Below are positions 8,476-18,900 of a stretch of DNA of 20,358 bases, piece by piece. Where the stretch lies: positions 7,724-28,081 of the forward strand of contig QZCP01000497.1 in NCBI GenBank assembly GCA_003956705.1. Reading direction: 5' to 3'. This DNA comes from Brevipalpus yothersi (taxonomy: Eukaryota > Arthropoda > Arachnida > Trombidiformes > Tenuipalpidae). Position 1 is the stretch's first letter; every line of letters begins with the position of its first letter. The position numbers and the translations under genes are program-made. The notes below the pieces were generated by a model, which was given only the letters and a program-made list of their open reading frames with translations, ran no database searches and was not told the DNA's origin.

Positions 8476-8793
8476 ATGTCAGACTGACCGTCTTCCTAAC
8501 GGTCTGCTCGTTTCGGCATAGAGATTGGTTGGTTTATCCTTCTCAATTTTTTTTTTGGATATAATGCAATGAAAGGCAACTCCTGCTAGAATCTAGTATC
8601 ATAAGTGGCCAAATAAAGAAGAAATTTCTTGATCTGAATAGCTGATGTTAGCTTTCAAAGTTATGTTATTTCGTTGTTCAGTTTGACTTTGTTAATATTC
8701 GCCAGTAACAGCTGGTTAGCGTTTCTTATCACTATTCATAACATTATCTTGGCGTCAGAATAGTTTTTCCGGTCTGAGGCACCATGTTCATCA
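7932..8793. other. Intergenic region with a GA microsatellite
   Basis: There is no gene-like frame. An AATAAA at about 8025 is in position to end copy 2. The GA microsatellite lies at 8427-8472. Just after it a TGTCAG...CTGACC motif and a 6-bp hairpin (GACCGT/ACGGTC, 8484-8502) recall the LTR starts seen elsewhere in the window. A short poly-T run follows at about 8550. Confidence 0.5.
8427..8472. repeat. GA dinucleotide microsatellite, about 23 units
   Basis: A perfect run of alternating G and A on the plus strand, 46 bases long, ends in GAAGA. Length polymorphism is expected. Confidence 0.95.
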
Positions 8794-9285
8794 CTAGCAT
8801 TCTTCATTTACTGTTCTTACTTGATATAGACCAAATCCACTAGAGTAGGTCAGCTGAGACAATCTACGAAGCATTTTAATTGTCAAAATATTTTGATTAC
8901 CTATCAATAATATTTGATCCAATAACCGAAATCTATTGATAGCTGAGCTGAGAAATATCAAAGTTGCTTTCCTTATATGATGAAGTAGACTGGAGAGTAG
9001 TGGACCCCTCTCTTGTTGATCAACTTCGCTGATCTTCGATTTTGCACAAGGATAATCATCATGAAGGGAACAGAAAAATACTCCAGATTCAGTTTCTTTC
9101 AGTTTTTCTGGCAAAATTCGCTCTGATCTTCTCTTACTAATTGGATTGCCTTTGTAAAATATTTTATACTTGAGATCCGTTTCTGGTATGGTATAAATTT
9201 TTCTATCAGCTGATTCTAGCCTGTAGATCCCGTGATAATCCATCAGTGACAGAATGTGGAAAACTTTAATGAAGAGCGTTATCAC
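8794..9285 (-). pseudogene. Decayed third module downstream of zinc-finger copy 3
   Basis: The minus-strand frame contains a recognisable module start (LMDYHGIYRL), the Tyr-rich core (YKIFYKG) and a CSLHDDYPC version of C-x2-H-x2-C with altered spacing. Where every other copy continues into the C2H2 finger (FLCRYC), this one reads FLSSAINRF and then unrelated sequence, so the finger has been lost. It follows the stop codon of copy 3 by about 20 bases. It is best read as the remnant of a third module from an ancestral, longer gene; an alternatively spliced 3' exon is possible but less likely. Confidence 0.65.
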
Positions 9286-9306
9286 AAATGAGATGACTTT
9301 TTCACG

Positions 9307-10521
9307 TTACAATATGTTTGGATGGCTACGAAAATGCGTAGCAAGATATTGAATCCTACTGGATGTTTTGAAACAATATCGACACAGGAAGGTAAAAGAA
9401 AATGATGTGAGATGGGCCAATGAGGGACTGTTGAACTGACGCTTTTCAATCTTTCTAGGTCTATGCCATATACAATTGCCATGGATATCACAAAGAAGCC
9501 ATCCTGATTTGGTTCTCTTGCCCAATCTTTGCCTGACTTTTGCCTGCTTTTCTTTAATTATGGCCTGCCCTTTGTAGAAAATTTGATATTCATATCCACT
9601 AGAGTGGATGAAAACATTCTCATCGGATAGATTGAGCTCATATTCTCTCTGATAGTCCATCACGACAATCGAGTTGTTTTGCATGAATTTTTTCGGAATT
9701 TTTGAGGATTTCTGTTCAAGATGCTTACTGAAATGGGTGATAAGGTTTCTTTGGTATCCAAAAGTCTGGAAGCAAACTTTGCAGAGATAAGTTATGATAG
9801 ATCCTGCAATGTGTCTTTTCAATAGGATTTTACCCCTCGGTTCAGTAAAGAAACATTCTGTATGAATTCCACAAATGAGTTGCCCTGAATGGTTTTTCAT
9901 GACTTTCACCTCGATGAGTTGCTCCATCTCTTCCTGGTCAATCGGTCGTCCTTCATGATATGTTTGGTACTCGAAGCCTGTCCTTGGATCAGTGAGGATG
10001 TTTTGTCCAGTTATTTCGAGCCTTATTTTATAAGCCTTCTGGTGGCCCATCAAAACTAATTCAGGATATTTTCCACGATTTTTTTCCTTTTGGTTGAGCA
10101 AATCTAATCTTATTGACTCTCTCGGGGATCTTCTGGCTGGTGAAGTTTGTTTTGTTGGAATTGAATGAGAATTGAGATCAATTTCGGCTTCTTCGTTTCT
10201 CTCAGTCAAGTTTCCAAATGAAGATTGACGTGTGAGCTTCTCACTGCCAATGAGTTTGTTATATTTTGATTCACTCTCTGTCTTGGATTCTTTTCCATTA
10301 CTATTCAAATTGGAAATGTTCTCTCTGATAATTTCTTCTAAAATCTTCTGGAACTTGTGAATTTTTTGTTTATCCTCTAGAATGTCCTGGATAGCTTCTC
10401 TCAGTTGGGTCTTCCTCTTAGGATTGAGCTGTTTGCAGCGTGAGAGATGAGATCAGATTCTCATTCGAAATAAGAAAACGGTTGTTAATTGATGTTAATG
10501 ATTACTCACCATGAAAGTCAT
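9307..10521 (-). CDS. Two-module zinc-finger protein, copy 3 (intron 10429-10509)
   Basis: The gene model joins exon 1 (10521-10510, encoding M-T-F-M) to exon 2 (10428-9307), giving 377 aa. The donor is GTGAGT, the 81-nt intron ends AAACAG, and phase is 0. Exon 2 opens with LNPKRKTQLREAIQDI, a charged helix shared with copy 4. A Ser/Glu-rich linker follows, then two modules. Module 1 has LMGHQKAYKI, CGIHTEC and a finger CKVC...H-x4-H. Module 2 has VMDYQREYEL, CDIHGNC and a finger CRYC...H. All predicted zinc ligands are intact. The ATG at 10308 lies inside the helix-linker region and is unlikely to be the true start. Neighbouring copy 4 is a segmental duplicate. Function is unknown. Confidence 0.82.
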
Positions 10522-11345
10522 AATGAAGAGAGAAACGTGAAGAACAGCTGAAATTGAGACAAAACTAAGAAGAAAAAGATTCAGTGATCAAATTATTGAC
10601 GATGCTTGAGGGTGTTAGATTCTCTAAAAGTGAGAGAGTCGATCGAATAGATAAAGAATTTTACAGTAAATTCTCAAAAATTGCTGTTTGATATCTATTT
10701 TTGAATGATGAGAAACTTTTTCTCACTTAGCTTACAGAGGTCTCTTTTAAGATCATTTCCCACTGTTTGTTTTTTGAAAACTAAACAACTGACAAGAGTG
10801 AGTTTCTATCAGTCAATTGGTTAGATAAGATGCAATCCAGAGATAGACACAGTCTAATTATACTACTGTATTTATGAGCGTTATTTTATCCAATTTCTGT
10901 TGAGAGCTCCATTGGATCTATTCTTAATAGCATCCAATTGCCAATAACAGAATTAACATGAGCTTCATTGGTCTAAAAAAAATGCAGCACACCCCTTCGG
11001 AACGAAAAAACTGGTGAAAACTACCAAATGCAGATCTACTACTCTCATGAGCACTCCAAGAATGTAAAAAGCAGTTAGCCAAAAAATGAGTTGAGATGAC
11101 AAATTCTTATATCCATTTGTTGTTTTATGGAAATCATTTGATATCCGTGGATTGAAAGGTGAAAAGAGGACCAAAAAATCTTTACGGCAAAGGATCAAAT
11201 TATTCAAATGATTTCGATCGTTTGATAATTTTTTTTTATATTTTTCATGAATAAATTAGCAATAAAGGTTGAGATTTTCTTATTTTATTCATCAGTAATT
11301 GATGGGTTCACTGCGATCGATGCTGATTCATGTGGATGAAGATCT
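10522..11345. repeat. Upstream region of copy 3, duplicate of 14445-15060
   Basis: Blocks match the region upstream of copy 4 in the same order. A TTACAGAGG block with a GATAAGATG motif lies near 10735-10830 and near 14660-14755. A TTTCTGTTGAG block lies near 10896 and 14808. A GTAATTGATGGG...GCGATC block lies near 11295-11330 and 15015-15045. No protein-coding gene is supported inside it. It probably carries the promoter of copy 3. Confidence 0.7.
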
Positions 11346-11764
11346 GATAACTGGTGACCAATCAAGGTTCACCAATTTTTCGCAATGAATATGGTAGTAT
11401 GAGTAACCCGAAGAGTTCTCACACTAGCATTTTGCTCCGATTCCTCACGCAGGTTTTCAGAAAAGATATAACTACCTTGCTCATGGATGAGCATCTGGCA
11501 ATATCTCACCAATGGTTCCAATTGAACGAGATTAGCTGAATCAATATTCAAACTCATCCTACGATTCATGTTCTACCTTTACCAGATAAGGTCAGATTAG
11601 ATGAAAAATTTGGACTGTTGGAAGTCGTGATGCTAAATAATTAAGTTATCAAAAGCTAGTGTGTGATTAAGGTAGAGGTTCATCACCAAGAGGCCGATTG
11701 TCCTTTTATTACTAAACTTTCAGTACCATGGTGAAAAAATAGATACAACAACAGAATAAAATAT
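11346..11764. other. Intergenic region without identified genes
   Basis: Short overlapping frames occur on both strands at 11354-11569, but neither resembles a known domain or the local zinc-finger family. I see no repeat or RNA gene here. Confidence 0.4.
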
Positions 11765-11835
11765 CAATATTTTTCTATCAGTTGATTCAAGCTTATAGAT
11801 CCCTTGATGGTCCATCAGTGATATTTTCAAAGAAT
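11765..11835 (-). pseudogene. Fragment of a zinc-finger third module
   Basis: The minus strand encodes SLMDHQGIYKLESTDRKI, nearly the same as the start of the decayed third module at 8794-9285. After this the similarity stops. It belongs to the remains of the pseudogene at 12296-12565. Confidence 0.6.
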
Positions 11836-12295
11836 TTTCAACAACATCCATGTTTTTGGCCCATCTGACTTTTATTCTCTTGTGATGAGGCTCTTCTACC
11901 TCCCTGATGCTATTCGTTTAAAACGCTATGCAAGGAAGAATTTTTCGGTTGACATTTCTATGATCTTCGTTCCATAGTCATAGATTTTCAATTACAATAC
12001 ATTACTGTAATGTTTAATTCAGTTTGAGTGTAGAGAAAGATAGATTGAGAGGGTGGCACCAATTCATTCTTTTATGATCTTGCTTCAATAATCTCTAACT
12101 TGCCATTTGTTTGTCCTCTGTATTAAATTCTATTCACGAAATTTGGATCATGGCAATTTACTCTTGATGATATTCACCATGAACAAGTCACGAATTAGGA
12201 TAATTGAATGGTTCTTGATCAGATATTGACTGGACGACAAAATGTGGAAAACTTGAATGAAAAGCATTATCATGAATAGGATGACCATTTCGACA
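11836..12295. other. Region between pseudogene fragments
   Basis: At 12225-12295 the sequence resembles the stretch just downstream of copy 3's stop codon (9240-9306), confirming a shared origin of the two loci. The remainder (about 11836-12224) shows no homology I can see and interrupts the third-module fragment, consistent with an insertion or rearrangement. Confidence 0.4.
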
Positions 12296-12565
12296 TTACA
12301 AAATGTTTGGGTGTCTGCGGGAATGTACAACAAGATATTCTAATTTATCACAAGTTTCGAAACGATATCGACACAAGAAGGTGAAATAAGAAGATGTGAG
12401 ATGGCTCGTCGAGTAACGATTGAATTGATGCCTTTTAACCAATCTAGGTTCACGCCAGCCATAATTGTCATGAATATCACAGAGAATCCATTCTGACTTG
12501 GTTTTCTAGCACAGTCTTCTATGAACAACTGAGAAAACCTTCTCATCACTTGATTGAAGATAGCC
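12296..12565 (-). pseudogene. Zinc-finger pseudogene, last module only
   Basis: The minus strand reads YLQSSDEKVFS, then, after a deletion and frame change, KTKSEWILCDIHDNYGW and LTSSYFTFLCRYRFETCDKLEY, ending HPNIL and a TAA stop at 12298-12296. This aligns with the second module of copies 3 and 4, but the third ligand of C-x2-H-x2-C is Y and the second Cys of the finger is R. Two zinc ligands are therefore lost. The upstream part of the gene is gone. The longer open frames nearby on this strand are out of register and are not genes. Confidence 0.7.
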
Positions 12566-13210
12566 TTTGTTTTATTTGGATAAAAAAAGATAATCTTATC
12601 TCCTAAAAAATGGCTTTATATGTGCATTTATTGGTATTTAAAGGGTTAGGACAATTGTTTTCATTAAAGATTACTTTCCATGAATTGAACTTTGAAGCGA
12701 ACAATAAACTAATGAAGCCAGTCGGGAGTTCCTTTCACTGTTTACTAACAAACTTTTTAATCGATCTGTTCCTGGTAGCAATTGATAATTCAGACTATTC
12801 CAAGCTATACCAAAGGTGATCGAGCAGAGTCTAGTAAGTTATGGAGTTACAACCGATTGAATCTTGATAATAGTATTATTTTGCGCTGGAGTGAATATAA
12901 GGTGTGAAGTTTTTTGAGTAAATCATCATACCTCTTCGAGACCAAGATATCTATAGTTCCCGAGCCCTCTAAACATCTAGAATTTTTGAGGTTCAACATA
13001 ACTGATATTATATTAACACTCTTCAGAACACAAGATACGAGTTTCAATACTGATAAAGTGATCGATGAAATTAGCTCAAGAGAAACTTATGAGACGGAAA
13101 AAATCTGGTCGATACTCATGCTTTATTATTACTGTGTGTTTTTGAGGCGTTGAACAATGTAATCCCAAGAATACTGGTGCCTTGTGGATTTTGAGATTCA
13201 AGATAGAAAA
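12566..13210. other. Intergenic region without identified genes
   Basis: Short open frames on both strands (12610-12819, 12847-13047, 12914-13153) have no recognisable domain and overlap each other. I found no homology to the neighbouring family. Confidence 0.4.
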
Positions 13211-14435
13211 TCAGTCATTCAAATGTGTGGTATCAACACTATGATGTCTCAGGATATGTTTAGAAAGGATTTCAGCTTTGCCAAAGACCATGAAACAATA
13301 TCGACAAAAGAAGGTGAAATAAAATGATGTGAGATGGTTCAAAGACCCTCGATTGAAGCTTAGCAACATTCTGGGCTTATGCCAGGCACAATTGTCATGG
13401 ATATCACAGAGAATCCATCCTGATTTGGTTCCCTTGCCTACTTTTTGCCTGATCTTTGCTTGCTTCTCTCTACTAATGGCTTGGCCTTTGTAGTAAATTT
13501 GATACTCATGCCCGGTAGGATGAATGAAAACATTCTCATTGGATAGATTGAGCTCATATTTTCTCTGATAGTCCATCAAGACAATCGAGTTGTTTTGCAT
13601 GAATTTTCTTGGAATTTTTGAAGATTTCTGCGCAAGATGTTCACTGAAATGTCTGGATAGATTACTCTGATGTGCAAGAATATGGAGGCAAACTCTGCAG
13701 AGATAAGTTATGATACAACTTGCGATGTGTTTTCTCAAATTGCCTTCATTGCCCCTCTTTCTCGGTCTAGTGTAGGAACATTCCGAATGAATTCCACACA
13801 TAAGTTGCCCTGATTCATTTTTAATAAGGTTCGCCTCAATGATTTGCTCCATCTTCTTCACACCAATTGGTCGTCCTTTATAGTATGTCTGATACTCGAA
13901 GCCTGTCTTTGAATGAGTGTGGATGTTTTCTCCAGTGATTTGGAGTTTGTAAGCCTTCTGGTGGTCCATGAAAGCTAATTTGGGATATTTTTCAACCTTT
14001 ACCTCTTTATCACTAGATAAGCCTGATTTGATTGATGCTTTGAGAGATCTCTTTGCTAGAAAAGTCTGGTTCGTTTGAGTTGAGAGACAATTCAGATCAA
14101 TTTCTGCTTCTTTCCTCCTCCCAGTTAAGTTTCCAGATGATGATTGACCTGTAAGCTTTTCGCCACCGATCAGTTTGTTAGATTTTGATTCATTTTCACT
14201 CCCAGATTCTCTTTCATTACTATTTAAATTGGAAATGTTGTCATTGATGATTTCCTCTAAGAACTTCTTGAACTTATGACTTTTTTGCTTATCCACAAGA
14301 ATGTCCTGGATAGCTTCCCTCAGTTGGGTCTTCCTCTTGGAATTGAGCTGCTTGAAGTGTTATAGATCAGATGACATGTTCATTCGGAATGGAAAAACCA
14401 ATGTTCACTGATTGATGTTAATAATTACTCACCAT
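13211..14435 (-). CDS. Two-module zinc-finger protein, copy 4 (intron 14348-14432)
   Basis: The gene model joins the single start codon 14435-14433 to exon 2 (14347-13211), giving about 379 aa. The donor GTGAGT directly follows the ATG, and the 85-nt intron ends AAGCAG. In copy 3 the first exon reads ATG-ACT-TTC-ATG; here the first codon is ATA, so only the last ATG, at the exon edge, remains. Exon 2 opens LNSKRKTQLREAIQDI. Module 1 has FMDHQKAYKL, CGIHSEC and finger CRVC...H-x4-H. Module 2 has LMDYQRKYEL, CDIHDNC and finger CRYC...H-x4-H. All ligands are intact. The frame can also be read back through an in-frame GTG at 14296, but that is mid-helix. This is the closest paralogue of copy 3. 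Function is unknown. Confidence 0.8.
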
Positions 14436-14444
14436 GAAGGGTAT

Positions 14445-15060
14445 AATGAAATGAGAAACGTGTGTTGAAGAGCAGATCAGCTGAAAATTGAGGCACAATC
14501 ATGGGAAAACTTAGCGTTCAAAACATGGATGATTCCTGAATGAGCGTGTTTGTTTCTCTAAAATGTAGAGAATTTCAATCAAAATGGTAAGAAACAGTAA
14601 ATGAACCAAAATCTTAGTCGATACCTATTCTCAGATAACGAGAGGTTCTCTGGCTTATCTTACAGAGGCCTGCTTGTTAGATGATCTCTTGCTGTTTGTC
14701 TATTGAAAACTGAACACACTGAGTTTTTATCAGTCATTTGGTAAGATAAGATGCGCACTACAGATAGACTTAGTCTAATTGGACTAGTTGTGGGCGTTTA
14801 ATTTCTGTTGAGGTCTCCAAATAATCCATTCCCAATAGCATTCAATATCCAATACCAGAATTATCATGAGCTTCTGTGATCTGAAATTGATTCAGCAACT
14901 AGCGTCTGGAACGGAAAAACAAGTGAGAGCTATCAAAAAGATCTCCTAGGCCAAAATTCTCTCGACGGTGTAACTAATTTAAATTATTCGACTGAGATTG
15001 ATTATTTTTTCACCAGTAATTGATGGGCTGAATGCGATCAATGCTGAATTAATGTGGATC
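14445..15060. repeat. Upstream region of copy 4, duplicate of 10522-11345
   Basis: This is the counterpart of the region upstream of copy 3, with the same blocks in the same order and many substitutions and small indels. No coding sequence is supported. It ends where the orphan exon pair begins, which marks the duplication junction. Confidence 0.7.
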
Positions 15061-15170
15061 TTGCACAGCTTTTCTGAGCTGCTCCCTTCTATCAGGCTTG
15101 AGCTGTCAATTGGATGAAAAAGTTACGCAATAAAATACAGGATCTGGAATCAAGAATTACTCACCTTCGA
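15060..15170 (-). pseudogene. Orphan 5' end of a zinc-finger gene (exon 1/intron/start of exon 2)
   Basis: On the minus strand a GTGAGT donor (15164-15159), a 62-nt intron ending CAG at 15103, and an exon reading QLKPDRREQLRKAVQD reproduce the 5' structure of copies 3 and 4. No in-frame ATG survives before the donor. The similarity ends at about 15060, where the copy 4 upstream duplicate starts. The body of this gene was lost, probably at the duplication breakpoint. Confidence 0.6.
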
Positions 15171-15366
15171 AATTCACAATTGTGCTGGACGCATTCATCG
15201 TTAAACGCGAGTGAACTGAGCGATCCAATCCATGAAATCATGAATTTAAGGATCAGGATCAATTTATCATCAAGTAGGATATAGTTTGAGAGCTGGAAGG
15301 AATATAGCATATCAACTCATCTGAACCTCAATCCGTTGTCGATCACGGCTCAATTACAATCTCAAT
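15171..15366. other. Host flank between the orphan exon and element 2
   Basis: No gene is seen. An 11-bp string (aacgcgagtga) occurs here near 15204 and again near 15408 inside the putative LTR; I attach no weight to it. The target-site duplication of element 2 should lie at the right end of this stretch. Confidence 0.4.
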
Positions 15367-15557
15367 TGTGAGAGAAAAACCGAGATTTCAACACGAACTA
15401 AACTATAACGCGAGTGAAGCTCGTATCGAAAATACGGCTTTCAGTTTAACAGCCTATTCGGGCCACGAACGGTTGTAAGGGCTTCACAATATGCCCTAAC
15501 AGGGACTGAGATAGGCACTGATTGCCAACAAATAAACTAACTTATATTGATTATAAG

Positions 15558-15563
15558 TTTAAT
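15558..15563 (-). promoter_or_regulatory. Polyadenylation signal of element 2 LTR
   Basis: ATTAAA, the common variant signal, lies on the minus strand about 85 bases downstream of the TATA box. No AATAAA was seen in this LTR. Confidence 0.45.
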
Positions 15564-15643
15564 GAGTGCAAAATTGAGCAGAGGTTCGTCTTAACTAAAT
15601 AAGAGCCAAACGCACTGTTGTCCAACAAAGGACAAAGCTCGCC

Positions 15644-15650
15644 TTATATA
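15644..15650 (-). promoter_or_regulatory. TATA box of element 2 LTR
   Basis: The minus strand reads TATATAAGG, a strong TATA match in the LTR at the same relative place as in element 1. Confidence 0.6.
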
Positions 15651-15914
15651 GCGGCGATGGAGGAAAAGGATGTGGGAAAAAGAGATGAGAGAGCAAAGGA
15701 CTCATCAAGAGTCCAGCGCTGAGGCCATTGATTGGCCGAAGCGACTTTTCACACCAAGATGTCAAGTCTTGATGGCTTGGCCTCTTCTGGACATCTGGTC
15801 CAACCGAAGTGGTCACGTAGGCCATCGGAAAAGAGAGGGAAAAGTACTTAAACAAAGGAATATATATATAAATATTGATTATTTATATCCGATGATGAGA
15901 CATCATCGAGGAGG

Positions 15915-18900
15915 TCAGGAATTCTGCTGACAGACCCCCACTTCTTGATCAGAACACCTCTTCGATGATGTTGAAGACGAGGATGAGGCTGAAAGAGTTC
16001 GAGGTGAACGACGCTTCGGAAGCTGAGAACGTGTCTTCTTCCGGACAAACGGGCTATCTTCAGAGGCAGGCTGAGAAGATGATGATGCGAGAAGGCTGTC
16101 TCGTTTTCCACCACGGGCTTTACTTTTAGGCTTGGGGGGTGGTTTCATAGCACCTAAATAGGTGGACATTCGTGCGGTCCTCTTAACAGGAGTAGATGTT
16201 TTAGGCTTGGGTGCTGGATCACTCAGTGATGCAGACTGGGATGCCGAGTGTCGTGATGAGGAATCTTGGGATGCTGGAGGAGTCTGAGATGCTATTCCTT
16301 GGGATGCTGAGAGCTGTTCAGACTCACTATGAGTTGGGCTTGGATTCCTGGTGGAGAGAGGAGAGAATGCTGGAGAATCATCCATCAGAATATCAGTATT
16401 CTGAGCAGGAGCATGTTGGAAGTCTTCAGCCATTCGGTGAATGGTCTGACGCAGTTCTTCATGAACTTTAGTATTGGATTCATTGGCTGTGCTCGATGTA
16501 TCCATGAGATTCTCTGCAGCTATGGCGGCTACAGACTCGTAAGCTTCATCCAACTGATGGATGATAGAATCGACGGCTGCAAGATAGTTTGATGATCCAA
16601 CATCCATATTGGAAGGTTGAGATTCATCGACTGGAGAATTTGGATGCTGAGTATTCCCTGGCTGGGTACTCTGGGGTTGAGCATTTTCAGGTGTGACTTT
16701 CTCGATAAGAGTTTTGAGAGAAGTCTGAGGAACAATATGTGCACCATGATCAACATGATGACTTTCGGCTTGAGACTGCTCTTCATGAGCAGAATTATCA
16801 GTGCTTGACACTGGGACTTGGGAGAGATCTTGATGATCTTCTTTTGGCTTATTGCGGCCACAAGCTTCATCCCAATCGATGTTAGGGAGAGGTTTATTAG
16901 AACGCCAGAACATGAAGGCATCATCAGGATCTTCAGGTTCGATGATGGTGATTTCAGTACGCATATCAGGGTCGATGGACAAGTCCGGATTTGGATGATG
17001 TCCACCCCAGAATTCTGGTCGTACCATACCACGGCAATTGTCCCATTCAGGGAGATAATTATACTGGCTTAGGTAGCATGACTTGAGTAGATCTTCAGGC
17101 CATTCTTGATTGTTCTGGAAATGAAGAGCCATGAGCTTGGATACCCAAGCATTTGGAGTCCATTGTTCATGGCACATTTCGATTTTATCACGAGAGAGGA
17201 AATACAATTTGAGAGCAAGGCGTGCCGAAAAAGTTGGAGGATGAGGAGAAGGAAACTTGATGGTTCCTTTGGAGATGAGATGAACAAGGCATCGATGGCT
17301 GATGGATGAGAATCCTCTATAAGGAGAATAGAATTGACTGATGTCGACTAACTTTGGAGCCAAGATACGAACTTGTTGGTTGGAGAAACCAAGAGAGCGA
17401 AGTTGTCGTTCAGGACTGAAGGCAACGATGGCTCGAGCAGTACCGAAATATTCGATTACTTGTTTCATGACTGCCTTAGCAGTAATTCCATGTCGAATAT
17501 CATACCAATTAATGCCATGAAATTCATGATAGTCGCGGATGATGTCGGTATTCTTGTACCGGATGAATGTTTCGTATATGGTTTCCATATCGAACTTTTG
17601 AATGGAGAGCCAAACAGCTCTTTCAATGCCTTCCTCACGCCATGCATCTTTTAATAAGATACATTCGACGTGGAAGGATATCACAGAATTGACAGGGAAC
17701 CGTTTATCGGTTTTTGAAGAGATCAACTCTTCCATCCAATTTGGGAGTTTAGGAGTAGGGGCTGATGGACGAGTAGTCCAACTATCCACACGTTGACGAA
17801 CAGCTTTACGGTTAACGTTAGGACATTCTCTGTTCGTGTGGTAAGTAGAATCGATTCTGAGTTCTCGATAGAGACTTTCGAGGTTCCTTCGCTGTTCTTC
17901 ATTAAGAAGATCACGGATCTGAAGAGTGATGTGATGAATAGGGAGGATGATTCTTCTTTTATTCTCGAGATTAGGAGCTCGATTGTCAGGGTATTCCTGA
18001 TGTCGATGAGTTCTAACTTGCTGAGGAACTCGAATAGGAGCAGGAGATGATTCGGATGAAGAGCTTGATGCTCTTGATGAGGGACGAGAAGATTCTGGAG
18101 ATTCAGCAGGAGGATGAGAATGTGATGCGGATGCTGAGGTGACAGTTGCCGATGGAGGAACCTTGGGAATCTTAAAGTTCGCCATGGCAGCTTCTTGCTG
18201 TCTTTTCATCTCAGTGTACGATGGAGCATATGTCCATGTACCTGGAGCAGGAAGAGTTCCATCAACGAGATACTTTTTAATATCATGAAGATATTGTCGC
18301 TGAACATTTTCTCGGGCTTCCTGTATCTCTTTTGGAGGCTTAGGATAGTAGATTTGAGGAGGCCAGATACCAGTAGTGACCTTGGGGTCATCATAATATG
18401 CAGGTAGCTCGACTGGTTCCTGACTTGAGCTGGCTTGAGGCTCTTGATGAGCTAAAGCTTGAGAGCTTGAGGCAGTGGGCTGAGAGGCAATGGCTGGCCT
18501 ACCAGGATCAACCTGGAGAGAATGATTTGGAGAACTGTTTGTAGTTGATGGACATGAGTTGGCACCAGAATCATCAGAAAATGGTCGGTGGCGATCATAG
18601 AATTCGTTGAAGCGAGTTCGAGCTTCAGTATATGGAGCTTGATTAGGTGCTGGTCCTTCTGAATCAGAACTTTGAGCAAGCCGAAGAAGTTCTTCATTTT
18701 GTTTTCGTCGAGCTTCTTCGGCTAGACGATCATCAGTAGAACTAACTGAAAGAGGAGGATCGGAAACGTCATCAAGACGTCTTCTTTCTTCTTCGGTCCA
18801 GTCACAGGCAACGGAAGCATTAACATTTTTCTCTTGATGAGAAGATGCTTGGACTGGGAGCAAATGTTGATCATTTGATGCGAGATAGTCTGATTGTTCT

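Larger units (their letters stand above)
15367..15932 (-). repeat. 3' LTR of element 2 (about 566 bp, distal end approximate)
   Basis: The proximal end is firm: TGTCAGCAG at 15932 follows a polypurine tract and matches the LTR of element 1. The distal end is placed at an ACA (15369-15367) because this gives the same layout as element 1. The TATA box to polyadenylation signal distance is about 90 bp and the tail after the signal about 190 bp. The LTR carries hairpins at 15866-15888 (9 bp, loop TTGAT), 15890-15908 (8 bp, loop AGA), 15788-15802, 15723-15737 (loop TTGAT), 15698-15714 (loop ATCAA), 15618-15635 and 15539-15559 (8 bp, loop TTGAT). Its sequence otherwise differs from element 1's LTR. 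Confidence 0.65.

Noticed and set aside
12914..13153. 79-codon plus-strand open frame between pseudogene and copy 4
   Set aside because: No recognisable domain, no splice or promoter context, and it overlaps an equally plausible frame on the other strand.
15595..15855. Short open frames on either strand inside the element 2 LTR
   Set aside because: They overlap promoter, TATA box and hairpins, have no domain and are explained by LTR sequence.
16529..17032. 167-codon minus-strand frame overlapping the giant ORF
   Set aside because: It is out of register with the giant ORF and has low-complexity Leu/Ile/Ser-rich content; it is a shadow.
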